55,404 nucleotides of DNA from Actinomycetota bacterium. Lineage in GTDB: Bacteria; Actinomycetota; Thermoleophilia; Gaiellales; Gaiellaceae. This document shows, one piece after another, positions 1-7,853 of this stretch (positions are counted from its first letter, which is position 1; every line of letters begins with the position of its first letter). The notes under the pieces were generated by a model, which was not told the DNA's origin, ran no database searches, and saw only the letters and a program-made list of their open reading frames with translations. The DNA lies in NCBI GenBank assembly GCA_003134505.1, contig PLBK01000016.1, positions 21,613 to 77,016 on the forward strand. The letters are read 5' to 3'. Both the position numbers and the translations under genes were made by a program.

Positions 1-70
1 ACTGTCCCCTCCGGCCCCGCACCGTCAGCGGCGCCCGAGGAACACGCGAGCCGCTTCGCCCAGCACCTTC

Positions 71-1435
71 TCACGCCGCCCGCTCCCAGTACGGCCGCGT
101 GTGGCCACGTGCGGTCACGATCGCCTGCAGGCGGAGCATCGCCGTGTAGGTGGGAAGGCACACGAGCTCGGCGCCGGGCGGGGTCAGCTCCAGCCCCCGG
201 TCGAGCGCCGCCTCGAGATCGGGGACGACCTCGATCGCCGACGCAGGCAGCCCTCCGTACTTGAAGCGGAGCGCCAGCTCGGCCGCCCGGTCGCCCGACG
301 CGACCAGCCGCTCCAGGCCTGCCCCGAGCAGCTCGAAGTCGACGTCCCAGATCCACGAGACGTCGCGGCCGTCGGCGATCGCGTCGTTCAGCGCCACGAG
401 CGCGACCTTCGGGGCACCGGCCGAGACGATCGTCCGCAGGGCTTCGTTGGCGCCGGCCGGATTCTTGATCAGGAGCGTGAGCAGCGTGCGGCCGCCCAGA
501 TCGATCCGCTCGAAACGGCCGAACGCGGCCACCGCACGCCCGAGTCCGGCCGCGATCTGGTCCAGGCCGATGCCGAGCGCGCGCGTCAGCGTCGCCGCCG
601 CCAGCGCGTTGTAGACGTTGTACAGCCCGGGCAGCGCCAGCTCGACCCGCCGCGTTCCCTCCGGCGTCACGAGGTCGAACGACGCGCCGTCCGTCCCGTG
701 CAGCTCCACCCGCCGCGCCGCGACGTCGAGGGCCGGCCGCCCGTGGCCGCAGGCAGGACAGCGGTAGTCGCCGAGATGCCCGACGTACGCCGCGGCGTAT
801 TCGTACGGCGTCCCGCACCGGAGGCAGTACTTGGAGTCGGCTGCGTGCTGGAGGCTCGGCCGGGCCTGGTCCGGATCGTCCACGCCGAACGTGACGCTCC
901 GCGGGTGCTCGGTCGCCAGGTCGCCGACCAGCGCGTCGTCCGCGTTGACGGCCAGAACGGCATCGGGCGGAAGCTCCGGGATCATCGCCCGCCAGCGCTC
1001 GGCGATGATCTCGAGCTCGCCGTAGCGATCCAGCTGGTCGCGGAACAGGTTCCCGAGCGAGACGACTCGCGGGCGCACGCGGCGCGCCACCTCCGGCAGC
1101 GCAGCCTCGTCCACCTCGAACAGCCCGAGCTCGGCGCCGCGGGCCGCCACTAGCGTCGAGGCGATCCCGGACATCAGGTTCGCGCCGGCGGCGTTCCGGG
1201 CCAGCCGCGCGTGCGAGGCCAGCACCGACGTGGCCAGCGCGCAGGTAGTCGTCTTGCCGTTCGTCGCCGACACGAGCGCGCAACCGCGCTCCAGCCGCGC
1301 GGCCAGAGCGTCCACCGCGTCGCGGTCCACCGCTGCCAGCAGCTTGCCGGGCAGCGTCGTGCCACCGCCTGTCCGCGCGAGCCGCGAAAGACGGCCGACA
1401 CCGCGTGCCAGGGCGACCTCGAGCTCGAGACGCAT
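71..1435 (-). CDS. murT: Lipid II isoglutaminyl synthase, MurT-type Mur ligase subunit
   Basis: MurT works with the glutaminase GatD to amidate the D-Glu of lipid II in peptidoglycan synthesis. The 454-residue protein has a Mur-ligase P-loop (TNGKTTT, about residues 58-64), a four-cysteine zinc ribbon inserted in the central domain (CLRC and CPAC, about 200-225), and the C-terminal DUF1727 part ([12 protein letters not shown]). That combination is specific to MurT rather than MurC-F. No Shine-Dalgarno is visible, but TACACT lies 7 nt before the ATG, so the mRNA may be leaderless. GatD would be expected next; only a GGAGGGG on the minus strand at 6-12 hints at a following gene outside the window. 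Confidence 0.9.
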   Translation of the reverse strand: MRLELEVALARGVGRLSRLARTGGGTTLPGKLLAAVDRDAVDALAARLERGCALVSATNGKTTTCALATSVLASHARLARNAAGANLMSGIASTLVAARGAELGLFEVDEAALPEVARRVRPRVVSLGNLFRDQLDRYGELEIIAERWRAMIPELPPDAVLAVNADDALVGDLATEHPRSVTFGVDDPDQARPSLQHAADSKYCLRCGTPYEYAAAYVGHLGDYRCPACGHGRPALDVAARRVELHGTDGASFDLVTPEGTRRVELALPGLYNVYNALAAATLTRALGIGLDQIAAGLGRAVAAFGRFERIDLGGRTLLTLLIKNPAGANEALRTIVSAGAPKVALVALNDAIADGRDVSWIWDVDFELLGAGLERLVASGDRAAELALRFKYGGLPASAIEVVPDLEAALDRGLELTPPGAELVCLPTYTAMLRLQAIVTARGHTRPYWERAA

Positions 1436-1442
1436 GGTCGCC

Positions 1443-1448
1443 AGTGTA
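1443..1448 (-). promoter_or_regulatory. Candidate -10 element for murT
   Basis: TACACT on the minus strand lies 7 nt upstream of the murT ATG with no ribosome binding site between them. This is the spacing expected for leaderless transcription. No convincing -35 was found. Confidence 0.35.
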
Positions 1449-1484
1449 TGGAGGGAGGAAGCTGTCAGCGAACACCGGCTTCTC

Positions 1485-1512
1485 TTGCACTTTGGTATCT
1501 ATGCTCTATTCT
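1485..1512 (+). promoter_or_regulatory. Candidate promoter of the repeat-protein gene
   Basis: TTGCAC (1485-1490) and TATTCT (1507-1512) are separated by 16 nt. The start codon at 1520 follows the -10 by 7 nt and has no Shine-Dalgarno, suggesting a leaderless mRNA. The same TTGCAC hexamer occurs in the candidate promoter at 4542. Confidence 0.4.
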
Positions 1513-1519
1513 GATTGCC

Positions 1520-2206
1520 ATGGCGCGCCGTCGCGCGTATCGAGCAATCTCGCGGGTCGACCCGAAGGCTCTCGCCGAGTTCCAGGCGGGGATCCGCAAG
1601 CGCTATTCCCACGAGGAGATTCTCGGACAGCTGAAGTCCTGCGCCGAGCGCCTCGGCCGCTCGCCGACGATGCGGGAGTTCTCGGAGGACGCCGGGACGA
1701 CGATCCACCCGCAGACCGTGATCGAGCGCTTCGGCAGCTGGAACCGCGCCAAACGGGCGGCAGGGCTCGTCCCGAGGCGGTTCGCGACCAAGGAGGAGCT
1801 GCTGCGCTGCCTGCTCGAGCTGGGGGAGAGGATCGGACGCACGCCCACCGCGAAGGACGTCGACGCGAACCGCGGGACCTGCCCGTCCAAGTCGCTGTAC
1901 TGGCACACCTTCGGGTCGTTCACGAACGCGCTGCGCGAGGCCGGGTTCGACGTGCCCGTGGGGGAGGAGCGGCTCGAGCGCGCGATCGAGCAGGGCGAGG
2001 CGCTGGCGCAGCAGCTCGGCCGCTTGCCTCGTTTCGCCGACTGGGCCGACGCGCGCCGTGCCGACTCGAGCCTGCTCAGCGAGTGGCAGGTGTACCGGAT
2101 GTTCGACGCGCGCCGCGGCGCCTGGTCGACGTTCCAGTTCCTCGTCCGCGACCGCCTCCTCGAACGAGGGATCCAGGTCGGCTCGGACGGCACGCTGCAG
2201 GCGTAG
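1520..2206 (+). CDS. Protein made of homing-endonuclease-associated (HNH_repeat) units
   Basis: This 228-residue protein has about three copies of a helical repeat of roughly 55 residues (about 30-83, 88-145, 150-212). Each has the pattern LGRSPT...F...G...RFGSWN.A..AAGL, as in the DNA-binding repeats often attached to HNH nucleases (HNH_repeat family). No nuclease domain is present, so it is probably a stand-alone DNA-binding protein of unknown function. The ATG at 1520 was chosen because it begins the repeat-like protein and follows a promoter-like sequence. It is divergent from murT and points toward the sigma factor gene downstream. Confidence 0.75.
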   Translation: MARRRAYRAISRVDPKALAEFQAGIRKRYSHEEILGQLKSCAERLGRSPTMREFSEDAGTTIHPQTVIERFGSWNRAKRAAGLVPRRFATKEELLRCLLELGERIGRTPTAKDVDANRGTCPSKSLYWHTFGSFTNALREAGFDVPVGEERLERAIEQGEALAQQLGRLPRFADWADARRADSSLLSEWQVYRMFDARRGAWSTFQFLVRDRLLERGIQVGSDGTLQA

Positions 2207-2247
2207 ACGACTCACGCTCCGCCCTCGCCCTGCCGATAGGTGCAGGG

Positions 2248-3180
2248 ATGGCACGAGCGCTGCCACAGATCCAGCCCGACGGCGAGGATAAGCCGAAGCT
2301 GCTCCCGGACCTGGAGCCGGTTGACGAGCCCGAGGAGGAAGAGGAGAGCGAACCGCAGCTCCGCGACCCGCTCAAGCTCTACGTTCGCCAGATCGGCGAC
2401 GGACGGCTGCTGACCCGGGACGAGGAGCGCGAGCTCGCGCGCCGCAAAGACGCCGGCGACGAGGCGGCCAAGCGTCGCCTGATCGAGTGCAACCTGCGGC
2501 TCGTGATGTCGATCACGAGGAACTACACCAAGGCGGGCGTTCCGCTCCTCGACCTGATCCAGGAGGGGAACCTCGGCCTGATCCGCGCCGTCGAGAAGTT
2601 CGACTACCGGATGGGGTACAAGCTTTCGACCTACGCGACCTGGTGGATCCGGCAGGCGATCACGCGCGCGCTCGCCGATCAGGGACGGCTGATCCGGCTG
2701 CCCGTCCACGTGGCCGACCAGGTGCGACGCGTCGTCCGCTCGCGGCGGATCCTGGCCCAGAAGCTGAACCGGGACCCGACCATCGCCGAGATGGCGAAGG
2801 AGAGCGGCTTTCCCGACCGTCGCGTGAAGGAGCTGCTCGAGCTGGTCGAGGATCCGGTCAGCCTCGAGACCCCGGTCGGCGACGGCGACAGCCTGTACTC
2901 GGATCTGATCGAGGACGAGACGATGGGGCAGCCCGAGTCGGTGACCGCCGAGCGGCTGCGGGCGGTCGAGCTCAATCAGGCGCTGGAACGGCTCGAGCCC
3001 CGCCTCCGCGACGTCCTCGAGCGCCGCTTCGGCCTCTCAGGCACGAATCCGCAGACCCTCGAGCACATCGGCAGAGAGCTCGGGATCACACGCGAGCGCG
3101 TGCGCCAGCTCGAGACGCGGGCGCTGAAGGAGCTCCGGTCGACCGCACCCGAGCTCTCGTACTACCTGATCAACGAGTAG
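2248..3180 (+). CDS. RpoD-family sigma factor (short form, no region 1.1)
   Basis: This sigma-70 factor recruits RNA polymerase to promoters. The 310-residue protein has an acidic N-terminal stretch (about 15-40), region 1.2 ([13 protein letters not shown]), the region 2 core ([31 protein letters not shown]), region 3, and region 4 with a helix-turn-helix ([19 protein letters not shown]). It lacks region 1.1, unlike its convergent neighbour. The start at 2248 is preceded by AGGTGCAGGG and removes a spurious upstream extension. It is either the primary factor or a group 2 paralog; sequence alone does not decide. Confidence 0.9.
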   Translation: MARALPQIQPDGEDKPKLLPDLEPVDEPEEEEESEPQLRDPLKLYVRQIGDGRLLTRDEERELARRKDAGDEAAKRRLIECNLRLVMSITRNYTKAGVPLLDLIQEGNLGLIRAVEKFDYRMGYKLSTYATWWIRQAITRALADQGRLIRLPVHVADQVRRVVRSRRILAQKLNRDPTIAEMAKESGFPDRRVKELLELVEDPVSLETPVGDGDSLYSDLIEDETMGQPESVTAERLRAVELNQALERLEPRLRDVLERRFGLSGTNPQTLEHIGRELGITRERVRQLETRALKELRSTAPELSYYLINE

Positions 3181-3186
3181 GCCGGG

Positions 3187-4260
3187 CTAGTACGGAACGG
3201 CCTGGATCTCGCGCAGGCTGGAGAGGCGGCGCAGCGCCTCGACCTCGATCTGCCTGACTCGCTCGCGCGTCAGCCCGAGGCGGCGGCCGATCTCCTCGAG
3301 GGTCTTCGGCTCCTGGTCGTCGAGGCCGTAGCGGAGCGCCAGCACCTCGCGTTCCCGCTCGGTGAGCGCCCGCAGCGCCTGCTGCAACGCCTGGGTCCGG
3401 AGCGACAGCTCCACCTGCTCGTCGGGAAGCGGGCCCTCGCCGGCGACGAAGTCACCCAGGACAGCCTCCTCCTGGTCGCCGACCGGCTGGTCGAGGCTCG
3501 TGGCTGCACGCGCCGCGGCACGCACCTCGCGCGCCTGCTGAATGGGCAGGCTGGCCTCTTCGGCGATCTCCTCGAGCGAGGGCTCACGGCCGAGCTGCGT
3601 CCACAGGTTCCGCTCGGCGCGGTTCATCTTCTGCAGGCGCTCGACGATGTGGACGGGCATCCGGATCGTGCGCGCCTTGTCCGCGAGCGCACGGGCGACG
3701 GCCTGGCGGATCCACCAGGTGGCGTACGTGGAGAACTTGTAGCCGCGGCGCCAGTCGAACTTCTCGACGGCGCGGATCAACCCGAGCGTGCCCTCCTGGA
3801 TCAGGTCGAGGAAGGGCAGGCCCTGGTTCCGGTAGTTCTTGGCGATCGAGACGACCAGCCGCAGGTTCGCCTGGATCATGTGCTGCTTCGCGTTGTCGTC
3901 GCCGCGCTCGATCCGCTTCGCGAGCTCGACCTCCTGGGCGGCCGTCAGCAGTGGATGACGGCCGGCCTCGCGGAGGAACAACTGCAGTGCATCCGTCGTC
4001 GTCTCGACCGGGGCCGTCAGCACGGCGGCCGCCGTCTCGCGCTCGTCCTCGATCAGCTCGTAGCCGCGGGACTCGAGCTCGCGGAAGACGAGATCGGATT
4101 CGACCGGGTCGAACCCGTGGACGTCGAGCAGCTCGCCGAGCTCGGCGCTCTTGATCGACCCCTGGGCGTCCGCGACTTCCAGGAGCTGGAGGAAGTCCTC
4201 GCTCTGGAAGAGAGTCTCGAAATCGACTGTCGGCTCTTCGGGCCGCTCAGTGGTCGTCAT
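3187..4260 (-). CDS. RpoD-family sigma factor with N-terminal region 1.1-like domain
   Basis: This 357-residue sigma-70 factor carries an N-terminal region 1.1-like segment (about 20-80, ending RGYELIED), region 1.2 ([16 protein letters not shown]), region 2 ([31 protein letters not shown]), region 3, and region 4 ([19 protein letters not shown]). The region 1.1-like segment makes it the better candidate for the housekeeping factor, though this is inference. Its start at 4260 follows a purine-rich GGTGAGGCGAGG. Its stop lies 6 bp from the stop of the other sigma gene, so the two converge with no room for a terminator. Confidence 0.9.
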   Translation of the reverse strand: MTTTERPEEPTVDFETLFQSEDFLQLLEVADAQGSIKSAELGELLDVHGFDPVESDLVFRELESRGYELIEDERETAAAVLTAPVETTTDALQLFLREAGRHPLLTAAQEVELAKRIERGDDNAKQHMIQANLRLVVSIAKNYRNQGLPFLDLIQEGTLGLIRAVEKFDWRRGYKFSTYATWWIRQAVARALADKARTIRMPVHIVERLQKMNRAERNLWTQLGREPSLEEIAEEASLPIQQAREVRAAARAATSLDQPVGDQEEAVLGDFVAGEGPLPDEQVELSLRTQALQQALRALTEREREVLALRYGLDDQEPKTLEEIGRRLGLTRERVRQIEVEALRRLSSLREIQAVPY

Positions 4261-4396
4261 CCTCGCCTCACCTTCCGCTCCTCGCAACGGCATGCTCGGG
4301 TCGAGCGCACCGCTCCTGCCCACGGCACTCATCCGCGCTAAGCATAGCCCGCGGACTCCGCCGAGCGAAAGCCCGGGCCGGAAACCGGTCTGCACG

Positions 4397-4415
4397 ATAA
4401 CGCGCGTTATGTCAA
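4397..4415 (-). promoter_or_regulatory. 14-bp perfect palindrome beside a consensus -35-like hexamer
   Basis: ATAACGCGCGTTAT (4397-4410) is a perfect palindrome. On the minus strand it is joined to TTGACA (4415-4410), about 150 bp upstream of the sigma factor starting at 4260. It looks like an operator placed in a promoter, but no good -10 is present at 16-18 nt. The regulator is unknown. Confidence 0.4.
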
Positions 4416-4446
4416 GTTGGCGGTTCTGCCCGCGCGGTGATCGCGC

Positions 4447-4499
4447 TTTTCCACACCCTTCTCCACATGCTGGCGAAACGGCTGTGGAAATGTGGAAAA
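4447..4499. repeat. Nested dyad of four DnaA-box-like sites
   Basis: TTTTCCACA (4447-4455) and its exact reverse complement TGTGGAAAA (4491-4499) flank an inner pair, TCCACA (4462-4467) and TGTGGA (4483-4488). Read as 9-mers, three of the four differ from the DnaA box TTATCCACA by one base and the fourth by two. An A+T-rich stretch follows at 4500-4520. In such GC-rich DNA the clustering is striking. No replication gene is nearby, so an origin is not claimed. Confidence 0.5.
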
Positions 4500-4541
4500 C
4501 TGGACTATTTGCAAATTGCGGACTTTTCGCTCCTGCGGGTC

Positions 4542-4570
4542 TTGCACCGGGCGGCGCAGAGCCTTAGAGT
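4542..4570 (+). promoter_or_regulatory. Candidate promoter of the structured leader RNA
   Basis: TTGCAC (4542-4547) and TAGAGT (4565-4570) are 17 nt apart, which would start transcription near 4577, just ahead of the folded region. Confidence 0.4.
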
Positions 4571-4576
4571 CGCAAC

Positions 4577-4690
4577 TGCGTCGAGTACGGAGCGCCGGTA
4601 GGACGAATCCGAGCCAGGCGGCACGAAGCGCAAGCGGAGTGTCGGCGGGCCCGGAGGACGAAAGCGCCACCGGCTCGGCGCATTTTTCTT
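4577..4690 (+). ncRNA. Candidate structured leader RNA with alternative terminator pairing
   Basis: GCGCC (4592-4596) plus GAGCC (4611-4615) can pair with the continuous GGCTCGGCGC (4672-4681), with a small GGA/TCC hairpin bulged between the two 5' pieces. Inside is a hairpin of CGGCAC (4619-4624) with GTGTCG (4639-4644) carrying an inner GCAA tetraloop (4630-4633). The strand 4677-4681 is also needed by an intrinsic terminator, so the two folds exclude each other, as in a riboswitch or attenuator. I could not match it to any riboswitch, SRP, 6S or tmRNA consensus I know. The downstream gene begins at 4731. Confidence 0.45.
4664..4690 (+). terminator. Intrinsic terminator in the leader RNA
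   Basis: GCGCC (4664-4668) pairs with GGCGC (4677-4681) around an 8-nt loop and is followed by ATTTTTCTT. The position upstream of the gene at 4731 suggests attenuation. Confidence 0.55.
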
Positions 4691-4730
4691 GGACCGGCAT
4701 GTGGGCCGCCTCGCCGGTTAGGATGCCCCG

Positions 4731-4952
4731 GTGCCCCATCTTCGCCTCCCGAGCATCGCTCCGGGCGTCCAGGCGTTCATCTGGGCGATCGTGTTCGCCC
4801 TGTACATCTGGTTGCTCATGGCCGGGGTCGGCGACTCGAACGCCATGGCCGGCATCGTCGCCGCCGTCGCGGGCGGCGGCGTGTTCCTGCTCGTGCGGCT
4901 CTACGGAGAAGACCTGACGCGCCCGCGGCGCGGTCGCCGCACGGGACCGTGA
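4731..4952 (+). CDS. Small two-helix membrane protein, unknown function
   Basis: This 73-residue protein has two hydrophobic segments (about 16-34 and 38-58) and an Arg-rich C-terminus, so a helical hairpin with the basic tail in the cytoplasm is likely. It starts with GTG at 4731, about 8 nt after GTTAGGA. I do not recognise a family. It lies behind the structured leader at 4577-4690, which may control it. Confidence 0.65.
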   Translation: MPHLRLPSIAPGVQAFIWAIVFALYIWLLMAGVGDSNAMAGIVAAVAGGGVFLLVRLYGEDLTRPRRGRRTGP

Positions 4953-5116
4953 TCGCTCGCCAGCGCCTCTAGCAGCAGGCGCGCCTGCTCGGTGCCGACC
5001 GCCGCCTCCAGCCGTCGCCTGGCCGGCACCCGCCGGCGCAGTGCGCTGCCGAGGAGAGCGCAGTGGCGCAGGAGCCTGTGAGGCGCTCGCGGTTTCTGTA
5101 GCGCTAAGGAGGTCAT
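4901..5116 (-). CDS. Possible small basic protein
   Basis: A 71-codon minus-strand frame begins with ATG at 5116 behind GGAG at suitable spacing. Its middle part (EAAVGTEQARLLLEALA) has codon use like the neighbouring genes. It overlaps the end of the 4731 gene by 52 bp and has no recognised domain, so it may be chance. Nothing else is visible between 4953 and 5196. Confidence 0.3.
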   Translation of the reverse strand: MTSLALQKPRAPHRLLRHCALLGSALRRRVPARRRLEAAVGTEQARLLLEALASDHGPVRRPRRGRVRSSP

Positions 5117-5196
5117 CGGTCTCGCTCCGATCATCGACGCGACGCAGGCCGCCGCGTATCCCTGACGAGAGTGGAAGCGCGCGGCGATGCTACTAG

Positions 5197-5802
5197 CTAG
5201 TGGAGCTTGAGCCGACGGGCGTCGAACGACGCCGAGTAGAGCTCCGACTCGAACTCCTCGATCGTGTTCAGGGCGTCCCCCGCGAACACGTGCTCGACGA
5301 CGCCGACGGCCGCGTCGTTGTGGAACGGCACGTCGACGTGCTCGGCGGACACGATGTTGATCGAGAGCCGCAGGCAGGCCGGGCAGCGTACGGCCAGGCC
5401 GATCGAGCCGGCGGCGGTCCCGGGAGCGAGGAGCCAGAACATCGACGGGAACACCGGGCGCGGCCGCTCCTCCGGATAGCAGAAGAAGCTCCACGGCCAC
5501 TCCCCCGCTCCAATGCGCCTGGCGGCGAGATCGCCGAACTCGTCCTGGACGGGCTCGAGCCGGTCGGTCATGAGGTTCAGGAACATCCCCGCCTGCAATC
5601 CGAGTGGCGCCCAGTCGAGATCGTCGTGCGCGACCAGGCCGAGGTGGTCGTCCCCGCACGAGCACGCGTAGCGAACGCGGAACACGGCCGGATGTGCCGC
5701 GCCGGGCAGCCTGTCGAGCTCGCGGAAGTCGTGCAACCTCACCCGAGCCTCGCCGTGGACGGGACACGGGAAGGTGTAGCGGGTGCTGATCGGGTCGTAC
5801 AT
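5197..5802 (-). CDS. Conserved-looking protein with cysteine pairs, unknown function
   Basis: This 201-residue cytoplasmic protein has cysteine pairs near its middle (CSC) and later (CPAC) plus an early CPVH, so it may bind zinc. The body is acidic and aromatic with no signal peptide. The ATG at 5802 was chosen because GGGGA lies just ahead and upstream frame extensions run into apt. I do not recognise the family. Confidence 0.7.
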   Translation of the reverse strand: MYDPISTRYTFPCPVHGEARVRLHDFRELDRLPGAAHPAVFRVRYACSCGDDHLGLVAHDDLDWAPLGLQAGMFLNLMTDRLEPVQDEFGDLAARRIGAGEWPWSFFCYPEERPRPVFPSMFWLLAPGTAAGSIGLAVRCPACLRLSINIVSAEHVDVPFHNDAAVGVVEHVFAGDALNTIEEFESELYSASFDARRLKLH

Positions 5803-5864
5803 TCCCCTATCTAAGTCGGCAGGCCGGACGGAATTGTTAGGGCCGGGGCCAGCGCGGGCTCCGC

Positions 5865-6383
5865 TCAGTACTCGATCAGCGAGAAGACGTCGTGGCCCTC
5901 GAGCCGCTCGCGGCCGTTCAGGAACGTGAGCTCGATGATGAACGGCAGCCCGATCACGATCCCTCCGAGCTGCTCGACGAGCTCCACCGTCGCCTTGGCC
6001 GTCCCCCCCGTCGCCAGCACGTCGTCGTGCACGAGCACCCGCTGACCGGCGCGGATCGAGTCGGCATGCACCTCGAGCTGGTCGAAGCCGTACTCCAGCG
6101 CGTACTTGACGGCCACCGTGCGCCACGGCAGCTTCCCCGGCTTCCTGGCCGGCACGAATCCGCAACCGAGCCGGCATGCGAGCGCACCGCCCGTGATGTA
6201 GCCGCGCGCCTCGGCGCCGAGCACGATGTCCGGCTTGCGCGGTGCCGCCCAGTCCGCGATCCGGTCGATCGTGTCGCGGAGCGCCTCGGCGTCGGCGAGC
6301 AGCGGCATGATGTCCTTGAAGACGACTCCCGGCTTCGGGAAGTCGTGGACATCGCGGATCTTGGCCTTCAGGTCGACGGGCAC
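5865..6383 (-). CDS. apt: Adenine phosphoribosyltransferase
   Basis: Apt converts adenine and PRPP to AMP in purine salvage. The 172-residue protein is full length, with the N-terminal FPKPGVVFKDI motif, the flexible-loop region (LPWRTVAVKYALEYG) and the PRPP-binding motif VLVHDDVLATGGTA. The start is GTG at 6383. It follows the ftsR gene on the same strand by 20 bp and may be the last gene of the pgsA-rsiG-garA-ftsR operon. Confidence 0.95.
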   Translation of the reverse strand: MPVDLKAKIRDVHDFPKPGVVFKDIMPLLADAEALRDTIDRIADWAAPRKPDIVLGAEARGYITGGALACRLGCGFVPARKPGKLPWRTVAVKYALEYGFDQLEVHADSIRAGQRVLVHDDVLATGGTAKATVELVEQLGGIVIGLPFIIELTFLNGRERLEGHDVFSLIEY

Positions 6384-6403
6384 CCGCGGAGCCTAACCGT
6401 CCG

Positions 6404-7102
6404 TCAGCCTACGGCGAGGCGTCTCAGGCTCCGCCAGAGGAGAAGCTGGGACAGCTCCTGCGTCAGCTCGCCGAGAGCGCGCAGGTCTTCGAGCCCGGCC
6501 TGGCGCCGTTCGAGGCTCCGCGCGTGCAATGCCGGCGCCGTGATCTGGCCGAGAAGCGCCGCGTTGCGCTCGGCGGACGTCTGGAAGGTCCGCAGGTGCC
6601 GCGCGCTCATTCCGTAGGCCGCTAGCTGGGCGCACAGCGCAGCGATCTCGGCGTCGGTCTCCCGGTAGCGCCGCTCTCCTCGCGTGATCGTCGGCACGAG
6701 CAACCCGAACCCCTCCAGGTCCCGGACGAGCCCAGCGGCGATCCCTGCCCGCGCGCAGAGCTCCTCGAGCGACAGGTCCTGCTCCTCGGCGCCCAGCGCC
6801 GCACGCTGGCGGCGCTTGCCCTTCTGCACCGAGGTCGCGAGCTCCTGCCGGATCACGCGCAGCGGCAGGAACTCGTCCCGCTGCAGCCGCAGGATCGTCT
6901 CGAGGCGATCGACGTCGTCGTCGCTGAACAGGCGGTAACCCCCCGGCGTGCGCCTCGGTGTCAGCAGCCCCTGGTCCTCCAGGTAGCGGATCTTCGAGAT
7001 CGAGATGTCCGGGAACTCCGACTTCAGGCGCCGGCAGACCGCGCCGATCGTCTGCAGACGCGGCGACGGGGCCGAGGGCTCGAACGTGGTCGCGACGCTC
7101 AT
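6404..7102 (-). CDS. ftsR: FtsR-type MerR-family regulator
   Basis: This 232-residue protein has an N-terminal MerR helix-turn-helix (KIRYLEDQGLLTPRRTPGGY, about 37-56), a central second winged-helix-like region (LEELCARAGIAAGLVRDLE), and a C-terminal helical domain (AAYGMSARHLRTFQTSAERN). This layout matches mycobacterial Rv1828/FtsR, which activates ftsZ. The gene overlaps the FHA gene by 4 bp (ATGA), the same pairing as garA-ftsR in mycobacteria. Control of division is inferred from that homology. Confidence 0.85.
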   Translation of the reverse strand: MSVATTFEPSAPSPRLQTIGAVCRRLKSEFPDISISKIRYLEDQGLLTPRRTPGGYRLFSDDDVDRLETILRLQRDEFLPLRVIRQELATSVQKGKRRQRAALGAEEQDLSLEELCARAGIAAGLVRDLEGFGLLVPTITRGERRYRETDAEIAALCAQLAAYGMSARHLRTFQTSAERNAALLGQITAPALHARSLERRQAGLEDLRALGELTQELSQLLLWRSLRRLAVG

Positions 7103-7563
7103 TGTGCCAGGAAGACGAGGCGGTACTTGCCGATCTGGACTTCGTCGTCGTCGGAGAGCTGCGCCTGCTCGATCCGAGAACGGTTGAGGAAGGTGCCGTT
7201 CAGGCTGCCGAGGTCCTCGATCGCGAAACGGCCGTCCTGCTCGCTGATGACGGCGTGGCGACGGGAGACGGTGACGTCGTCGAGGAAGATGTCGCAGTCG
7301 GGTGAGCGGCCCACGGTCGTCCGCTCCCGCTGGAGCGAGAACACCTCGCCGGCCCGCCCGCCGCCGGAGCGCACGACGAGCGCGGGCCCTTCGACGCCCT
7401 CGACCCCGGTCGCGGCCTCCTCGGTCGGGTGCTCGGGCATGTAGCTCAGCGTCGTCTCGGCGGAGTCGGTGCCCTCGCGCTCGAGCATGGCACCGCAGCG
7501 GGCACAGAAGTTGGCAGCTTCCGAGTTCTGGAAGCCGCACTCCGAGCAGTAGACGTGGCTCAC
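7099..7563 (-). CDS. garA: FHA-domain protein of the GarA/OdhI type with N-terminal zinc ribbon
   Basis: This 154-residue protein begins with a zinc ribbon (C6, C9, C20, C23), then an ETT motif (36-38) like the one phosphorylated in GarA by Ser/Thr kinases, then an FHA domain (about 72-150) with GRS (85-87), SRRH (100-103) and LNGT (121-124). In mycobacteria GarA inhibits 2-oxoglutarate-using enzymes until phosphorylated. The zinc ribbon is an addition relative to mycobacterial GarA. The start is GTG at 7563, overlapping rsiG by 4 bp. Confidence 0.85.
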   Translation of the reverse strand: MSHVYCSECGFQNSEAANFCARCGAMLEREGTDSAETTLSYMPEHPTEEAATGVEGVEGPALVVRSGGGRAGEVFSLQRERTTVGRSPDCDIFLDDVTVSRRHAVISEQDGRFAIEDLGSLNGTFLNRSRIEQAQLSDDDEVQIGKYRLVFLAQ

Positions 7564-7802
7564 TCTGGCCCGGGCGTGGCTTTGCGGGAGAGGATCTCGC
7601 TCAGACGGGCCACGTCGACGTGGCCGAGCTCCTCCTCGGGCTTGCCCCGCTTCCGTGCCACCCGCTCGGCCCGGAGGATGTCGATCTTCCCCTGCAGCAT
7701 GCGGCGCTGGTAGGAGACGTCGCTCTCCTGCCGTTCGAGCTCCTCGATCAGCAGGTCGAGATCGTCATCGCCGAGCTTGGTCAGATCAGGAAGCGCTTCC
7801 AC
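7560..7802 (-). CDS. rsiG: RsiG-like anti-sigma factor with one c-di-GMP motif
   Basis: The 80-residue, mostly helical protein contains the c-di-GMP-binding signature E(X)3S(X)2R(X)3Q(X)3D exactly once: E26, S30, R33, Q37, D41. Streptomyces RsiG has two copies and sequesters the sigma factor WhiG when c-di-GMP is bound. Basal Actinobacteria such as Rubrobacter have single-motif RsiG proteins that act as homodimers, and this protein has that form. Start GTG 7802 follows AAAGGG. Neither sigma factor in the window is WhiG-like, so its partner must be elsewhere. Confidence 0.8.
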   Translation of the reverse strand: MEALPDLTKLGDDDLDLLIEELERQESDVSYQRRMLQGKIDILRAERVARKRGKPEEELGHVDVARLSEILSRKATPGPE

Positions 7803-7853
7803 ATGGCCCTTTCGTCGGGTTCGGCCGGTCGGCTCATTGAAGCAGCAGGCCGA

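Noticed and set aside
1-70. Short minus-strand frame after murT
   Set aside because: Only about 13 codons remain before a stop; it is more likely spacer before a gene outside the window.
4447-4520. Chromosomal replication origin
   Set aside because: DnaA-box-like sites and an A+T-rich tract are present, but no dnaA, dnaN, gyrase or parA/B gene is near and the sites are off consensus.
4577-4690. SRP RNA, 6S RNA, tmRNA or RNase P RNA
   Set aside because: None of their core motifs (for example the SRP GGAAG loop with GCAGCC) is present and the length and fold differ.
4407-4739. Minus-strand 110-codon frame across the sigma upstream region
   Set aside because: It covers the dyad, the structured leader and its terminator. 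The translation has no domain and no convincing ribosome binding site.
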